Assembly: GCF_005893125.1 (NCBI RefSeq)
Contig: NZ_VCJS01000013.1
Span: forward strand, 1-64,000
DNA length: 64,000 nucleotides
Source of the DNA: Nonomuraea basaltis
GTDB lineage: Bacteria > Actinomycetota > Actinomycetes > Streptosporangiales > Streptosporangiaceae
Direction of reading: 5' to 3'
Shown here: positions 8,252 through 16,913 of the stretch, piece by piece
How the letters are laid out: every line of letters starts with the position of its first letter
Position numbering within the stretch: position 1 is the first letter of the stretch
Program-made: the position numbers and the translations under genes
The notes under the pieces: generated by a model
Database searches by the model: none
Told to the model about the DNA's origin: nothing
Seen by the model: only the letters and a program-made list of their open reading frames with translations

Positions 8252-9316
8252 ATGCCCCGCAGAACAACGGCTGCGGCCGCTGCCGGCCTGCTTGCGCTCA
8301 CGCTGAGCGCGTGCACCAAGTCCGTCGGCGACGGCCCCGCGGACACCGGCGCGTCCGCCCAGCAGCAGGTGGAGGCGACCTCTGGAGACGCGTCGCTGTG
8401 CACTCCGGAGCGGTACAACGGCGGTGTGCCCCAGCTCGACCTGAAGAACGTCACCGTGGGGTTCGCGCAGTCAGAGAAGGAGGCGAACCCGTTCCGGATC
8501 ACCGAGACGCAGTCGATCAAGGACGAGGCCGCTCGGCGGGGCATCAAGCTGATCACGACGAACGCGCAGTCGGACCTCAACAAGGAGATCGCCGACATCC
8601 AGGGCATGATCGCCCAAGGCGCCAAGGTCCTGATCATCTCCCCGCTCAACTCAGAAGGGCTCGACCCCGCGCTCAAGGCGGCCCAGAACGCGAAAGTCCC
8701 GATCATGACGATCGACCGGCTGCTCACCACCAAGAAGGCCTGCGTCGACTACGTCGGCTGGATCGGCTCCGACTTCGTCAAGCAGGGTGCTCGAGCCGCC
8801 GACGCCATGATCACCGCGACGGGAGACAAGGGAGAGGTCGCGATCCTGCTCGGGGCCTCGGGGGTTAACGTCACCGTCGACCGGACCAAGGGGTTCAAGG
8901 ATCAACTCGCCGCGAAGGGCTCGGCGCTGAAGGTCGTGGCCGAGCAGACCGGCGACTTCACCCGTGAGAAGGGCCGCGCGGTCACCGAGCAGCTCATCTC
9001 CGCCAACCCCGGCATCACCGCCATCTACGCGGAGAACGACGAGATGGCCCTCGGCGCCGTCGCCGCGCTCAAGGCAGCGGGCAAGAAGCCGGGAGACGTG
9101 AAGATCGTCACGATCGACGGCACCCGCGGCGCGGTCCAGGGCATCGTCGACGGCTGGATCGCCGCGGTCATCGAGTCGAACCCACGATTCGGGCCACTGG
9201 CCTTCCAGGCGCTGGAGGACTTCTACGCCGGCAAGGGCGTACCGGCGAAGACGATCATCTCCGACAAGGAGTACACCCCTGAGAACGCCAAGGCCGAGCT
9301 GCCGAACGCCTACTGA
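8252..9316 (+). CDS. Sugar ABC transporter substrate-binding lipoprotein, YtfQ-like
   Basis: The protein has 354 residues. A lipoprotein signal ends at LTLSAC, so it is anchored outside the cytoplasmic membrane. The periplasmic-binding fold (Peripla_BP_4) begins VTVGFAQSEKEANPFR. The segments AQGAKVLIISPLNSEGLDPA, EQTGDFTREKGRAVTEQLI and YAENDEMALGAVAALKAAG resemble the galactofuranose-binding protein YtfQ. ATG 8252 is preceded by GGAGGGAGGG; an upstream in-frame GTG lacks this. It heads an operon with an ATPase and two permeases in the ytfQ-ytfR-ytfT-yjfF order. The ligand is probably a furanose or other aldose (inference). Confidence 0.88.
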   Translation: MPRRTTAAAAAGLLALTLSACTKSVGDGPADTGASAQQQVEATSGDASLCTPERYNGGVPQLDLKNVTVGFAQSEKEANPFRITETQSIKDEAARRGIKLITTNAQSDLNKEIADIQGMIAQGAKVLIISPLNSEGLDPALKAAQNAKVPIMTIDRLLTTKKACVDYVGWIGSDFVKQGARAADAMITATGDKGEVAILLGASGVNVTVDRTKGFKDQLAAKGSALKVVAEQTGDFTREKGRAVTEQLISANPGITAIYAENDEMALGAVAALKAAGKKPGDVKIVTIDGTRGAVQGIVDGWIAAVIESNPRFGPLAFQALEDFYAGKGVPAKTIISDKEYTPENAKAELPNAY

Positions 9317-9320
9317 GCCC

Positions 9321-9343
9321 GGGGGCGGCCAGGACCGCCGCCC
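9321..9343 (+). terminator. Intra-operon hairpin after the binding-protein gene
   Basis: GGCGG-CCAGGA-CCGCC, extended by GGG/CCC around one bulged G, lies between the binding-protein stop and the ATPase gene. There is no U-tract. It may stabilise the 5' message or attenuate, giving excess binding protein. Confidence 0.4.
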
Positions 9344-9366
9344 TCACGACGTCCAGGAGCGGGCAC

Positions 9367-10911
9367 ATGAATGAACCGGTGTGCGAGGCGCATGCCGTCT
9401 CCAAGCGGTTCGGCGGGACCCTCGCCCTCGATCGCGTCTCGTTGCGGCTCGACGCCGGCGAGTCCCACGCGCTGGTGGGGGAGAACGGGGCGGGGAAGTC
9501 CACGCTGATCAAGGTGCTCACCGGGGTGCACCGGCCGGATGGCGGCACGATCCGCCACCTCGGCCGGCCGGTGTCCTTCTCCGGGCCCGCCGACGCTCAG
9601 GACGCCGGGATCAGCACCATCTACCAGGAGGTCGAGCTCGCCCCGCTGCTGAGCGTGGCCGACAACCTCTTCCTCGGCAGGGAGCCGATCACCCGCTTGA
9701 GGCTGCTCGACCGGTCGCGGCTGCGGAGGGAAGCCACCGAGGTCCTCGCCCGGTACGGCGTGACCGTGGACGTCCGCCGGCCGCTCGGCGAGCTGGGCCT
9801 CGGCATCCGGCAGATGGTGGCGATCGCCCGCGCGGTCAGTGCGCGCGCCCGATTGGTGATCATGGATGAGCCGACCTCCTCACTGGCCCCGCGCGAGGTG
9901 GACCGGCTCGCGGACGTCATCGAGGTGTTGCGCGAGCAGGGCATCGCGATCCTCTACGTCACTCACAAGCTGGATGAGGTCTTCCGCGTGTGCCAGCGGG
10001 TGAGCGTCCTGCGCGACGGCCGTCTGGTCCACACCGGTTCCGTCCGGGAGACCTCCCGTATCGGCCTGGTCGCCGCGATGCTCGGCCGGCCGGTCGCCGA
10101 GGTGCGCCGCCACGGCGTGACGAGTTTCGGCGAGGCCCACGAGGTGGGCCGCGCCGCGCCGGTTCTGCGGGCCGAAGCCCTCGTCCGCGCGCACGCCCTG
10201 CACGGCGTCTCCGTCGAGGTACGCCCTGGCGAGGTGGTGGGACTCGCGGGCCTGCTCGGCTCCGGCCGGTCGGAGACGGCGAGGGCGGTGTTCGGCGCCG
10301 ACCCCCTCGACGCCGGGTCGGTGGAGGTGGCCGGGCGCACCCGCCGGCGCTGGAACCCCGCCACCGCGATCCGCTCGGGTGTCTGCATGGTTCCGGAGGA
10401 CCGCAAGGCCGAGGGTGTCGTGCCAGGGCTGTCGGTCCGCGACAACATCACGCTCGCGGCGCTGCCCCGCCTCACCCGCGGCGGGCTGGTGTCCCGCCGG
10501 GCGCGAGACCGCATCGTCGACGCATTCATCCGCCGCCTCGGGATCAAGGTGTCGTCGCCCGACCAGAAGGTGGGCGAACTGTCCGGAGGCAACCAGCAGA
10601 AGGTGCTGCTCGCCCGCATGCTCTGTCTCCATCCCGCGGTGCTGATCCTCGACGAGCCGACGCGGGGCATCGACATCGGCGCCAAGGCGGAGATTCAGGC
10701 GCTCATCGACGAGCTCGCTCAAGAAGGCCTCGGCGTGCTGCTGGTGGCGGAGCTGGAGGAGATCGTGGAGGGCGCCGACACCGTCGTGGTCCTGCGGGAC
10801 GGGACGGCGGCCGGCGTCCTGCGCGGTGCGGAGATCGGCGAGCGGCGGATCATGGAGCTGATCGCCGCGGCCGACTCGGACGAATCCGCCTGCGGGCGGT
10901 TCGATGACTGA
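9367..10911 (+). CDS. Sugar ABC transporter ATPase with two nucleotide-binding domains
   Basis: The protein has 514 residues with two fused ABC domains, as in RbsA/MglA/YtfR. Domain 1 has Walker A GENGAGKST and Walker B VIMDEPTSSL with a divergent signature. Domain 2 (about 260-500) has a degenerate Walker A (GLLGSGRSE), signature LSGGNQQKVLLARM and Walker B LILDEPTRGID. It powers import through the two permeases that follow; its stop overlaps the next gene by 8 bp. Its position makes it the partner of the YtfQ-like protein. Confidence 0.93.
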   Translation: MNEPVCEAHAVSKRFGGTLALDRVSLRLDAGESHALVGENGAGKSTLIKVLTGVHRPDGGTIRHLGRPVSFSGPADAQDAGISTIYQEVELAPLLSVADNLFLGREPITRLRLLDRSRLRREATEVLARYGVTVDVRRPLGELGLGIRQMVAIARAVSARARLVIMDEPTSSLAPREVDRLADVIEVLREQGIAILYVTHKLDEVFRVCQRVSVLRDGRLVHTGSVRETSRIGLVAAMLGRPVAEVRRHGVTSFGEAHEVGRAAPVLRAEALVRAHALHGVSVEVRPGEVVGLAGLLGSGRSETARAVFGADPLDAGSVEVAGRTRRRWNPATAIRSGVCMVPEDRKAEGVVPGLSVRDNITLAALPRLTRGGLVSRRARDRIVDAFIRRLGIKVSSPDQKVGELSGGNQQKVLLARMLCLHPAVLILDEPTRGIDIGAKAEIQALIDELAQEGLGVLLVAELEEIVEGADTVVVLRDGTAAGVLRGAEIGERRIMELIAAADSDESACGRFDD

Positions 10912-11863
10912 GCCGACCGTGGCCGGCCGCATGGGCGTGGTGGGGCGGGTGACCTGGTTGTCCGATTACGGGGTCTACCTCGCCCTCGGCGTCCTGTTGT
11001 CGTTCAACCTGGTGTTCACGCCGAACTTCGCCACGGTCGCGAACCTACGGCTCCAGCTCGTCCAGGTAGCCCCGGTGGCCATCGTCGCCCTCGGCATGGC
11101 ACTGGTGATCGGCACCGGAGGCATCGACCTGTCGGTCGGCTCCACGATGGCCATCGCGGCGGCGTTGCTGCCGCTCTACCTCGGCTACGGGCCCTGGCCC
11201 GCCATCGCCGTCGCGGTGCTCGCCGGTGCGGCCGTGGGACTCGTGAACGGCGGGCTGGTCGCCTACGGCATCCAGCCGATCGTCGCCACCCTCGGGCTGC
11301 TCGTCGCCGGACGGGGGATGGCGCTCGTGCTCGCGGACGGCCGGCTCGTCGAGATCTTCGACCCCACGCTGGCCGCCATCGGCGGCGGGCAGGTGCTGGG
11401 GATCCCACTGCCCGTGCTGACGGCCCTGACGCTCGCCGCTGCCGCCGGGTTCGTCCTGCGCCGCGCCGCGTTCGGCCGCAGACTGCTGGCCGTGGGCGGC
11501 AACCGGCCCGCGGCGCTCCTGGCCGGCCTGCCTGTACGACGGACGCTGGCCACCGTCTACGTGATCAGCGGGGTGCTCGCGGCGATGGCCGGAGTGCTCA
11601 CAACCGGGCGGCAGAGCGCGAGCGACCCCTCGTTCACCGGGCTGCTGATCGAGCTGAGCGCCATCACCGCCGTGGTCGTAGGAGGTACGCCCCTCGCCGG
11701 AGGCCGCGTCCGGATCCTCGGCACGCTGATGGGGGCGCTGCTGATGCAGCTCATCATCGCCACGGTCATCCAGCACGACCTGCACGACTCGACCGCCCGG
11801 ATGATCCAGGCGGCGATCATCGTGGCCGCCGTGTACGCGCAGCGGAACAGGAGCGGGACGTGA
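10904..11863 (+). CDS. Sugar ABC transporter permease (YtfT-like)
   Basis: The protein has 319 residues and 8-10 membrane helices of the BPD_transp_2 (RbsC) family. Typical motifs are VIGTGGIDLSVGSTMAIAAA, the RRAAFGRRLLAVGGNRPAALLAG coupling loop region and ITAVVVGGTPLAGG. It forms the membrane channel with the following permease. Its start and end overlap the neighbours by 8 and 4 bp, indicating coupled translation. Confidence 0.92.
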   Translation: MTEPTVAGRMGVVGRVTWLSDYGVYLALGVLLSFNLVFTPNFATVANLRLQLVQVAPVAIVALGMALVIGTGGIDLSVGSTMAIAAALLPLYLGYGPWPAIAVAVLAGAAVGLVNGGLVAYGIQPIVATLGLLVAGRGMALVLADGRLVEIFDPTLAAIGGGQVLGIPLPVLTALTLAAAAGFVLRRAAFGRRLLAVGGNRPAALLAGLPVRRTLATVYVISGVLAAMAGVLTTGRQSASDPSFTGLLIELSAITAVVVGGTPLAGGRVRILGTLMGALLMQLIIATVIQHDLHDSTARMIQAAIIVAAVYAQRNRSGT

Positions 11864-12870
11864 CGACCGGACAGGCGGAACGTGCCGCCCCCTTCTCTCC
11901 GGCCGCCGGCACCGGGCGGACGCGGTTGGCGGCACTCGCCCGGCGGCACGGGGCCGCCCTGGTGCTCGTCCTCGTCGTCCTCCTCGGGTCGCTGACCTTC
12001 GGCTCGAACTTCACCGGGCCGGGGAACCTCGGCGCCATCGCGCTGGACGCCTCCTACCTGCTGCTGGTCGCGACAGGCATGACGTTCGTGATCCTCTCCG
12101 GCGGGATCGACCTGTCCGTCGGGTCCGTTCTCGCACTGTCCGGTGTCCTGGCGGCGTACGGCTCCCGCTGGGGGACGGCGGGCGCGGTCCTGCTGCCCCT
12201 GGCGGTCTGCGGGCTGATCGGCCTGGTGAACGGGCTGCTGATCGGACGGGCCCGGCTGGCGCCGTTCGTCGTCACCCTGGCGACCCTGCTGTTCGCCCGA
12301 GGGCTGGCCTTCGCGGTCTCACAGGAGGGTAACCAGGTCTACATCATCCCGGCCGATCTGGCCCTCACCCGGATCGGGCAGGCCAGTGTTCTCGGCGTCG
12401 GGATCCCGGTGCTGATCGCCCTCGCGGTCTTCGCCGCGGCCGGCGTGGTACTCAACCGCACCCGGTTCGGTCTGCGGGTCTTCGCCGCCGGGAACGGGGA
12501 CGGGCACGCCGCCGAGCTCATGGGGCTCCCGGTGGCTCGCATCCGGGTCCGCGTCTACGTGCTGAGCTCCCTGCTGGCCGGCCTCGCGGGAGTCCTCATC
12601 GCCGCGCAGACCGCCTCCGGGCTGCCCACTCTCGGCGAAGGCAGGGAACTGGAGGCCATCGCGGCCGTCGTGATCGGCGGCACGCTGCTCACCGGCGGTG
12701 CCGGATCGCTCGGGGGGACCCTCGCGGGCGTGCTGCTGCTCAAGGTGATCCAGAACCTGATCAACCAGGTGGGCACACTCAGCTCCGCCTACCAGCAGGT
12801 GGTCAGCGGCACCTTCCTCGTCCTGGTCGTACTCGTCCAGGCCGCCCTGGCAAGGAGGAGACGACAGTGA
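11860..12870 (+). CDS. Sugar ABC transporter permease (YjfF-like)
   Basis: The protein has 336 residues, the second RbsC-family permease of the first importer. VILSGGIDLSVGSVLALSGV and AIAAVVIGGTLLTGGAGSLG are the family signatures, and LNRTRFGLRVFAAGNGDGHA is the coupling region. GTG start within the 4-bp overlap with the previous stop; it overlaps the oxidoreductase gene by 4 bp as well. Two different permeases with one double ATPase is the ytfT/yjfF arrangement. Confidence 0.92.
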   Translation: MTTGQAERAAPFSPAAGTGRTRLAALARRHGAALVLVLVVLLGSLTFGSNFTGPGNLGAIALDASYLLLVATGMTFVILSGGIDLSVGSVLALSGVLAAYGSRWGTAGAVLLPLAVCGLIGLVNGLLIGRARLAPFVVTLATLLFARGLAFAVSQEGNQVYIIPADLALTRIGQASVLGVGIPVLIALAVFAAAGVVLNRTRFGLRVFAAGNGDGHAAELMGLPVARIRVRVYVLSSLLAGLAGVLIAAQTASGLPTLGEGRELEAIAAVVIGGTLLTGGAGSLGGTLAGVLLLKVIQNLINQVGTLSSAYQQVVSGTFLVLVVLVQAALARRRRQ

Positions 12871-13961
12871 ACGACAATCGGACCAGGGTCGCAGTGGTCG
12901 GCACCGGCGACTGGTGGGGCTTCCACCACGCCCGCGTGTTCTCCTGCCGCGAGGACGCCGAGTTGTGCGCCGTCGTGGGCCGGACCGAGAAGCGCACCGT
13001 CGAGCGTGCCCGACGGTTCGGTGTACGCCCCTATCTCGACGTGGAGGAGATGATCGCCCGGGAGCGGCCCGACCTGATATCCGTGTGCCTGCCGAACGAA
13101 GACCATTTCGCCACCACCCGGCAGCTGGTCGAGGCGGGGATCCCGCTGCTGGTCGAGAAGCCGCTCGTCTTCTCGCTCGAGGAGGCGGACGTTCTGATCG
13201 CCGAGGCCGAGGCCCGCCGGCTCTTCTTCGCCATCAACTTCAACCACCGCTACGCCCGTCCCGTACGGCTGGCGGCGGCGGCGATCGAGCGCGGTGAGCT
13301 GGGCCGGCTGGTCTTCGCGACCTGGCGATTCGGTGGAGAGGCGGGCACCAGCCGGCACCCTCACGCCAACCTCATCGAGACCCAGTGCCACGGCTTCGAC
13401 ATGGTCGAGCACCTGTGCGGCCCGATCGCGTCCGTGACGGCGCAGATGACCGGCGGGCCGCCGTACACGACGATGGCGATCGCCGTGCGGTTCGCCAGCG
13501 GGGCGGTGGGGACGCTCCTCGGGACCTACGACTCCTCGTACACCTACCCGGGGACCCACCTGCTGGAGATCAACGGCACCGGCGGCCGGATCCTCGTCGA
13601 GGACACCGTCCGCCGCTACACCTACACGCCCGCCGGCGACGAGACGAGCCGGGTGTGGCAGGCCGGCTACTTCAACGACACCGACCGGGGCTTCCACGCC
13701 ACCTTCGACCGGCACGTCGACGAGGTGCTCGCCGCCCTGCGCGCCGGCGATCCGCCGCCCGTCCACGCCCGCGCCGGTCGCCGCGCGCTCGCGCTCGCGC
13801 ACGCCGTGATCCGCTCGTACGAGTCGGGGAAGCGGGTGGACACCGCCCCCAGCCAATCCCTGTCCGCCGACAGCCTGGGCACGTCCCCGGACACCCCCTC
13901 CGGCCGGATGCGGACGACGTCGCCGGCCACTCACGACGACCCGTCCGGAGCGGTGACGTGA
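12867..13961 (+). CDS. Gfo/Idh/MocA-family NAD(P)-dependent oxidoreductase
   Basis: The protein has 364 residues. The Rossmann fold starts VAVVGTGDWWGFHHAR; VEKPLVFSLEEAD carries the EKP lysine that lines the active site; the C-terminal alpha/beta domain follows (FNHRYARPVRLAAA, HGFDMVEHLCGP). The family oxidises sugars, sugar acids or inositols, including C3-oxidation of glycosides. It is placed between the two transporters of one operon, overlapping both neighbours by 4 bp, so it probably acts on the imported sugar. The last 30 residues are low-complexity and may be dispensable. The exact substrate is unknown. Confidence 0.88.
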   Translation: MNDNRTRVAVVGTGDWWGFHHARVFSCREDAELCAVVGRTEKRTVERARRFGVRPYLDVEEMIARERPDLISVCLPNEDHFATTRQLVEAGIPLLVEKPLVFSLEEADVLIAEAEARRLFFAINFNHRYARPVRLAAAAIERGELGRLVFATWRFGGEAGTSRHPHANLIETQCHGFDMVEHLCGPIASVTAQMTGGPPYTTMAIAVRFASGAVGTLLGTYDSSYTYPGTHLLEINGTGGRILVEDTVRRYTYTPAGDETSRVWQAGYFNDTDRGFHATFDRHVDEVLAALRAGDPPPVHARAGRRALALAHAVIRSYESGKRVDTAPSQSLSADSLGTSPDTPSGRMRTTSPATHDDPSGAVT

Positions 13962-14971
13962 CCGTCGAGACCGGAGCCCTGCGCCGCCTGGGCAGCGATC
14001 CACTGCGGCTCGCGCTGCTGGCCATCCGGCTCGGCCCGGCGCTGATCCTGCTGCTCCTCGTCGTGATCATGAGCATGTTGTCACCCGCGTTCCTCACCAT
14101 GCTCAACCTGGGCAACGTGCTGGCGCAGAGCGCGGTGATCGCGGTGCTCGCCATCGGACAGCTCCTGGTGATCCTCACCAGGGGGATCGACCTGTCCGTG
14201 GGATCGACGCTGGCGCTCGCCTCCGTGACCGGGGCCCTGGTCTACTCCGCCGCACCGTCCGGACCGGTTGTCATCCTCGCCATGCTGGCCACCGGCATGG
14301 CGGTCGGCGCGATCAACGGCATGGGCTACGTCCTGGGCCGGCTGCCCCACCCCTTCATCATCACGCTCGCCACCCTGAGCGCGGGGCGGGGCCTCGCCCT
14401 GTGGCTGTCGGGCGGGCAACCGCAGCAGGGCATGCCCGAGATCGTCCAGGCGGTGGGCGGTGGCTCGGCAGGCGGGCTGCCGTATTCGTCCTTTCTGGTC
14501 GCCGCAGTGGCGCTGGCCGTCGTCCTGCTCACCACGCGGATGGTGTGGGGGCGCTGGATCTACGCCGTCGGCGGGAACCCGGAGGGAGCCCGCCGGGCGG
14601 CGATCCCCGTCGACCGGGTGGTGATCTCGGTGTACGTCCTGAGCGGCCTGGCCGCCGGGATCGCCGCGATCGTCACCTCCGGCCGGCTCAACGCCGGCTC
14701 CCCGACCTTCGGCGACCTGGCCGAGCTCGACTCGATCGCCGCCGTGGTCATAGGGGGCGCGAGCTTCCTCGGCGGCCGGGGCGGCGTAGGCAACGCACTC
14801 GTGGGAGCACTCATGATCGGAATCATCAGGAACGGCATGAACCTGCTCGACGTCGACGCTTTTCTGCAGCCGATCGTCATCGGCGTCGTCATCGTCATGG
14901 CCGTCGAGTCCGACGTCGTCCGCGGGCGGCTGGAAAGCCGCTTCCGCGTCGCGCAGGCGGCGCGGTCATGA
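13958..14971 (+). CDS. Sugar ABC transporter permease (second importer)
   Basis: The protein has 337 residues of the RbsC family. The start is the GTG overlapping the oxidoreductase stop by 4 bp; the longer upstream frame is a shadow. Motifs VILTRGIDLSVGSTLALASV, YAVGGNPEGARRAAI and IAAVVIGGASFLGGRGGVG are seen. It pairs with the single-domain ATPase and the binding protein that follow, giving a permease-ATPase-binding protein order opposite to that of the first importer. Confidence 0.92.
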   Translation: MTVETGALRRLGSDPLRLALLAIRLGPALILLLLVVIMSMLSPAFLTMLNLGNVLAQSAVIAVLAIGQLLVILTRGIDLSVGSTLALASVTGALVYSAAPSGPVVILAMLATGMAVGAINGMGYVLGRLPHPFIITLATLSAGRGLALWLSGGQPQQGMPEIVQAVGGGSAGGLPYSSFLVAAVALAVVLLTTRMVWGRWIYAVGGNPEGARRAAIPVDRVVISVYVLSGLAAGIAAIVTSGRLNAGSPTFGDLAELDSIAAVVIGGASFLGGRGGVGNALVGALMIGIIRNGMNLLDVDAFLQPIVIGVVIVMAVESDVVRGRLESRFRVAQAARS

Positions 14972-15717
14972 CGCCCGTCCTGGCCGTTCGCGGCGCCACC
15001 AAGCGCTTCGGCGCCGTTCTCGCCCTCGACGGCGTGGATCTGGAGGTGTTCGCCGGCGAGGTGCTCGCCCTCCTTGGTGACAACGGGGCGGGCAAGTCCA
15101 CGCTGATCAAGTGCATCAGCGGCGTGCACCGGCTGGACGCGGGATCCATCGAGATGGGCGGGGTCGCGGTGACGACGGGCTCGCCCGCCGCCGCCCGAGC
15201 CCTCGGGATCGAGACCGTCTACCAGGACCTCGCACTGTTCGACAATCTGGATCCCGTCGCGAACTTCTACGCCGGGCGGGAGATCGCCGGGCCGCGCTGG
15301 CTTCCCCGCGGCCTGCGGCTGCTGCGCCGCCGGGACATGTCCCGGGCGACGGGTGAGTTGCTGACACGCCTCCAGGTCGGGATCGCCGACCCCCACGCCA
15401 CCGTCGGTCTGATGTCCGGAGGCCAGCGGCAGGCCATCGCCGTGGCCAGGGCCGCGGCGTTCGCGTCGAAGGTCGTGATTCTCGACGAGCCGACGGCAGC
15501 GCTCGGGCTGCGCGAGTCGCGGCGAGTGCTCGATCTCATCCTGCGCCTACGCGAGGAGGGCCACGCCGTCATCGTCATCTCCCATGCCATGGACCACGTG
15601 ATCGAGATCGCCGACCGAGCCGCGGTGCTGCGGCGCGGTCGCAAGGTCGGCGAGATGACGCCTACGCCGGACAACCGGCAGGCGATCGTCTCGCTCATCG
15701 TCGGAGGCGACTCGTGA
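14968..15717 (+). CDS. Single-domain sugar ABC transporter ATPase
   Basis: The protein has 249 residues, one ABC domain only, like FrcA-type sugar ATPases and unlike the 514-residue double enzyme upstream. Walker A GDNGAGKST, signature MSGGQRQAIAVARA, Walker B VVILDEPTAAL and switch histidine in VIVISHAMDHV are intact, so a homodimer should be active. ATG 14968 overlaps the permease stop by 4 bp. Confidence 0.92.
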   Translation: MTPVLAVRGATKRFGAVLALDGVDLEVFAGEVLALLGDNGAGKSTLIKCISGVHRLDAGSIEMGGVAVTTGSPAAARALGIETVYQDLALFDNLDPVANFYAGREIAGPRWLPRGLRLLRRRDMSRATGELLTRLQVGIADPHATVGLMSGGQRQAIAVARAAAFASKVVILDEPTAALGLRESRRVLDLILRLREEGHAVIVISHAMDHVIEIADRAAVLRRGRKVGEMTPTPDNRQAIVSLIVGGDS

Positions 15718-16724
15718 CCTCCCTCCGGCGTTCCGCGCCACCGCCCCTCCCGAAAGTGATGAGAACGATGGCCCCACACCTCCGGTCAGCCTCGCTGGCC
15801 CTCGCACTGGCGCTCTGTCTCGGCGCCTGCTCCACCGGCTCCGGTACGTCCACGACCGGGGCGTCTCCCGGCACCGCCGAACCGATCAAAGTTGGATTCA
15901 TCACGAAGTTCCCGGTCGACTTCTACGACACCATGGTCGACGCGGTGAAGACCTGGAACCGCGATCACCCAGACGTCGAGGTCCTCTTCGGCCAGGGCAA
16001 GAGCGGCACGGACGACGAAGGCGAGACGGCCCAGATCGAGTCGATGCTCGCCAAGGGAGTCAAGGCCATCGCGATCACGCCGACCAGCCCGAACCTCCAG
16101 AACGTTCTGCAGAAGGCCGTGGACGCCGGAGTCAAGATCGTCCTGGTGGACAACGACATCCCCGGCTGGGCAGGTAAGTCGTCGGTGGTGGCGACCGACA
16201 ATCTCGCGGGCGGCAAGCTGGCGGGTGCCTGGCTCGCCGAGCGCGTCAAGCCCGGCTCGACGATCGCCGTCCTGCAGGGGCGGCTTGGCAACCCCTCGCT
16301 CGACGACCGCGTCACCGGCATGCTGGCCACGCTCGGTGACGGGGTCACCGTGGTCTCCAAACCCGCCACCGACTGCGACCAGACCAAGGGGCTCAACGCC
16401 GCCCAGGACATCCTGGCCGCTCATCCCGGCATCGCCGCCATCTATGGGGCCTGCGGGCCGCCGGTCCTCGGCGCCCTCCAGGCCGTCAAGTCGGCCGGCA
16501 AGAAGCCGGGAGAGCTCGTGCTTGTGGGCTTCGACGCCTCACCGGGCGAGCTCAAGGCCATCGCCGCAGGTGAGATCGCGGCGTCGGTCGCCCAGTTCCC
16601 CGCCAAGATGGGCTCGGCCGGCATCGAGACCGCGGTCGCCGCGGCCCGGGGCCAGCGTGTCCCGGCGATCATCGACACCGGCACCGAGATGGTGACGAAG
16701 GAGAACGTGGCCGGCTTCCAGTGA
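15714..16724 (+). CDS. Sugar ABC transporter substrate-binding lipoprotein (second importer)
   Basis: The protein has 336 residues from GTG 15714, which overlaps the ATPase stop by 4 bp; ATG 15759 or 15768 would also leave a complete signal peptide. The lipobox is LCLGAC. The Peripla_BP_4 fold is recognisable from IKVGFITKFPVDFYDTMVDA, KGVKAIAITPTSPN, LVDNDIPG and IAAIYGACGPPVLGALQA. It completes the second importer and is the last clear gene of the operon that began at 8252. The sugar is not predictable from sequence alone. Confidence 0.9.
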   Translation: MTSLRRSAPPPLPKVMRTMAPHLRSASLALALALCLGACSTGSGTSTTGASPGTAEPIKVGFITKFPVDFYDTMVDAVKTWNRDHPDVEVLFGQGKSGTDDEGETAQIESMLAKGVKAIAITPTSPNLQNVLQKAVDAGVKIVLVDNDIPGWAGKSSVVATDNLAGGKLAGAWLAERVKPGSTIAVLQGRLGNPSLDDRVTGMLATLGDGVTVVSKPATDCDQTKGLNAAQDILAAHPGIAAIYGACGPPVLGALQAVKSAGKKPGELVLVGFDASPGELKAIAAGEIAASVAQFPAKMGSAGIETAVAAARGQRVPAIIDTGTEMVTKENVAGFQ

Positions 16725-16913
16725 CGCCGCAGGAACGGGGCTTCGCGGAGGCTCTCGAGGCGACGGGCCGCAGCTCTGTGGAACGGCGACGTCCGCACCG
16801 CCCTCGCGCCTTCGTCCGGCACCTCGGCCAAGGCCGACGGGCTGGGGGTGGCGGTCGTGGACAAGGCGGCCTTCAAAGAGCCCGTCAATGCGAGCGGCGC
16901 CCCTAGTCCGTGA
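16725..16913 (+). other. Unassigned stretch with a possible gene relic
   Basis: One frame reads through 16775-16912 to a stop as a protein-like segment ending VDKAAFKEPVNASGAPSP, without a start or ribosome site. I do not recognise a family. It could be the tail of a deleted gene at the operon end, or chance. Confidence 0.2.
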
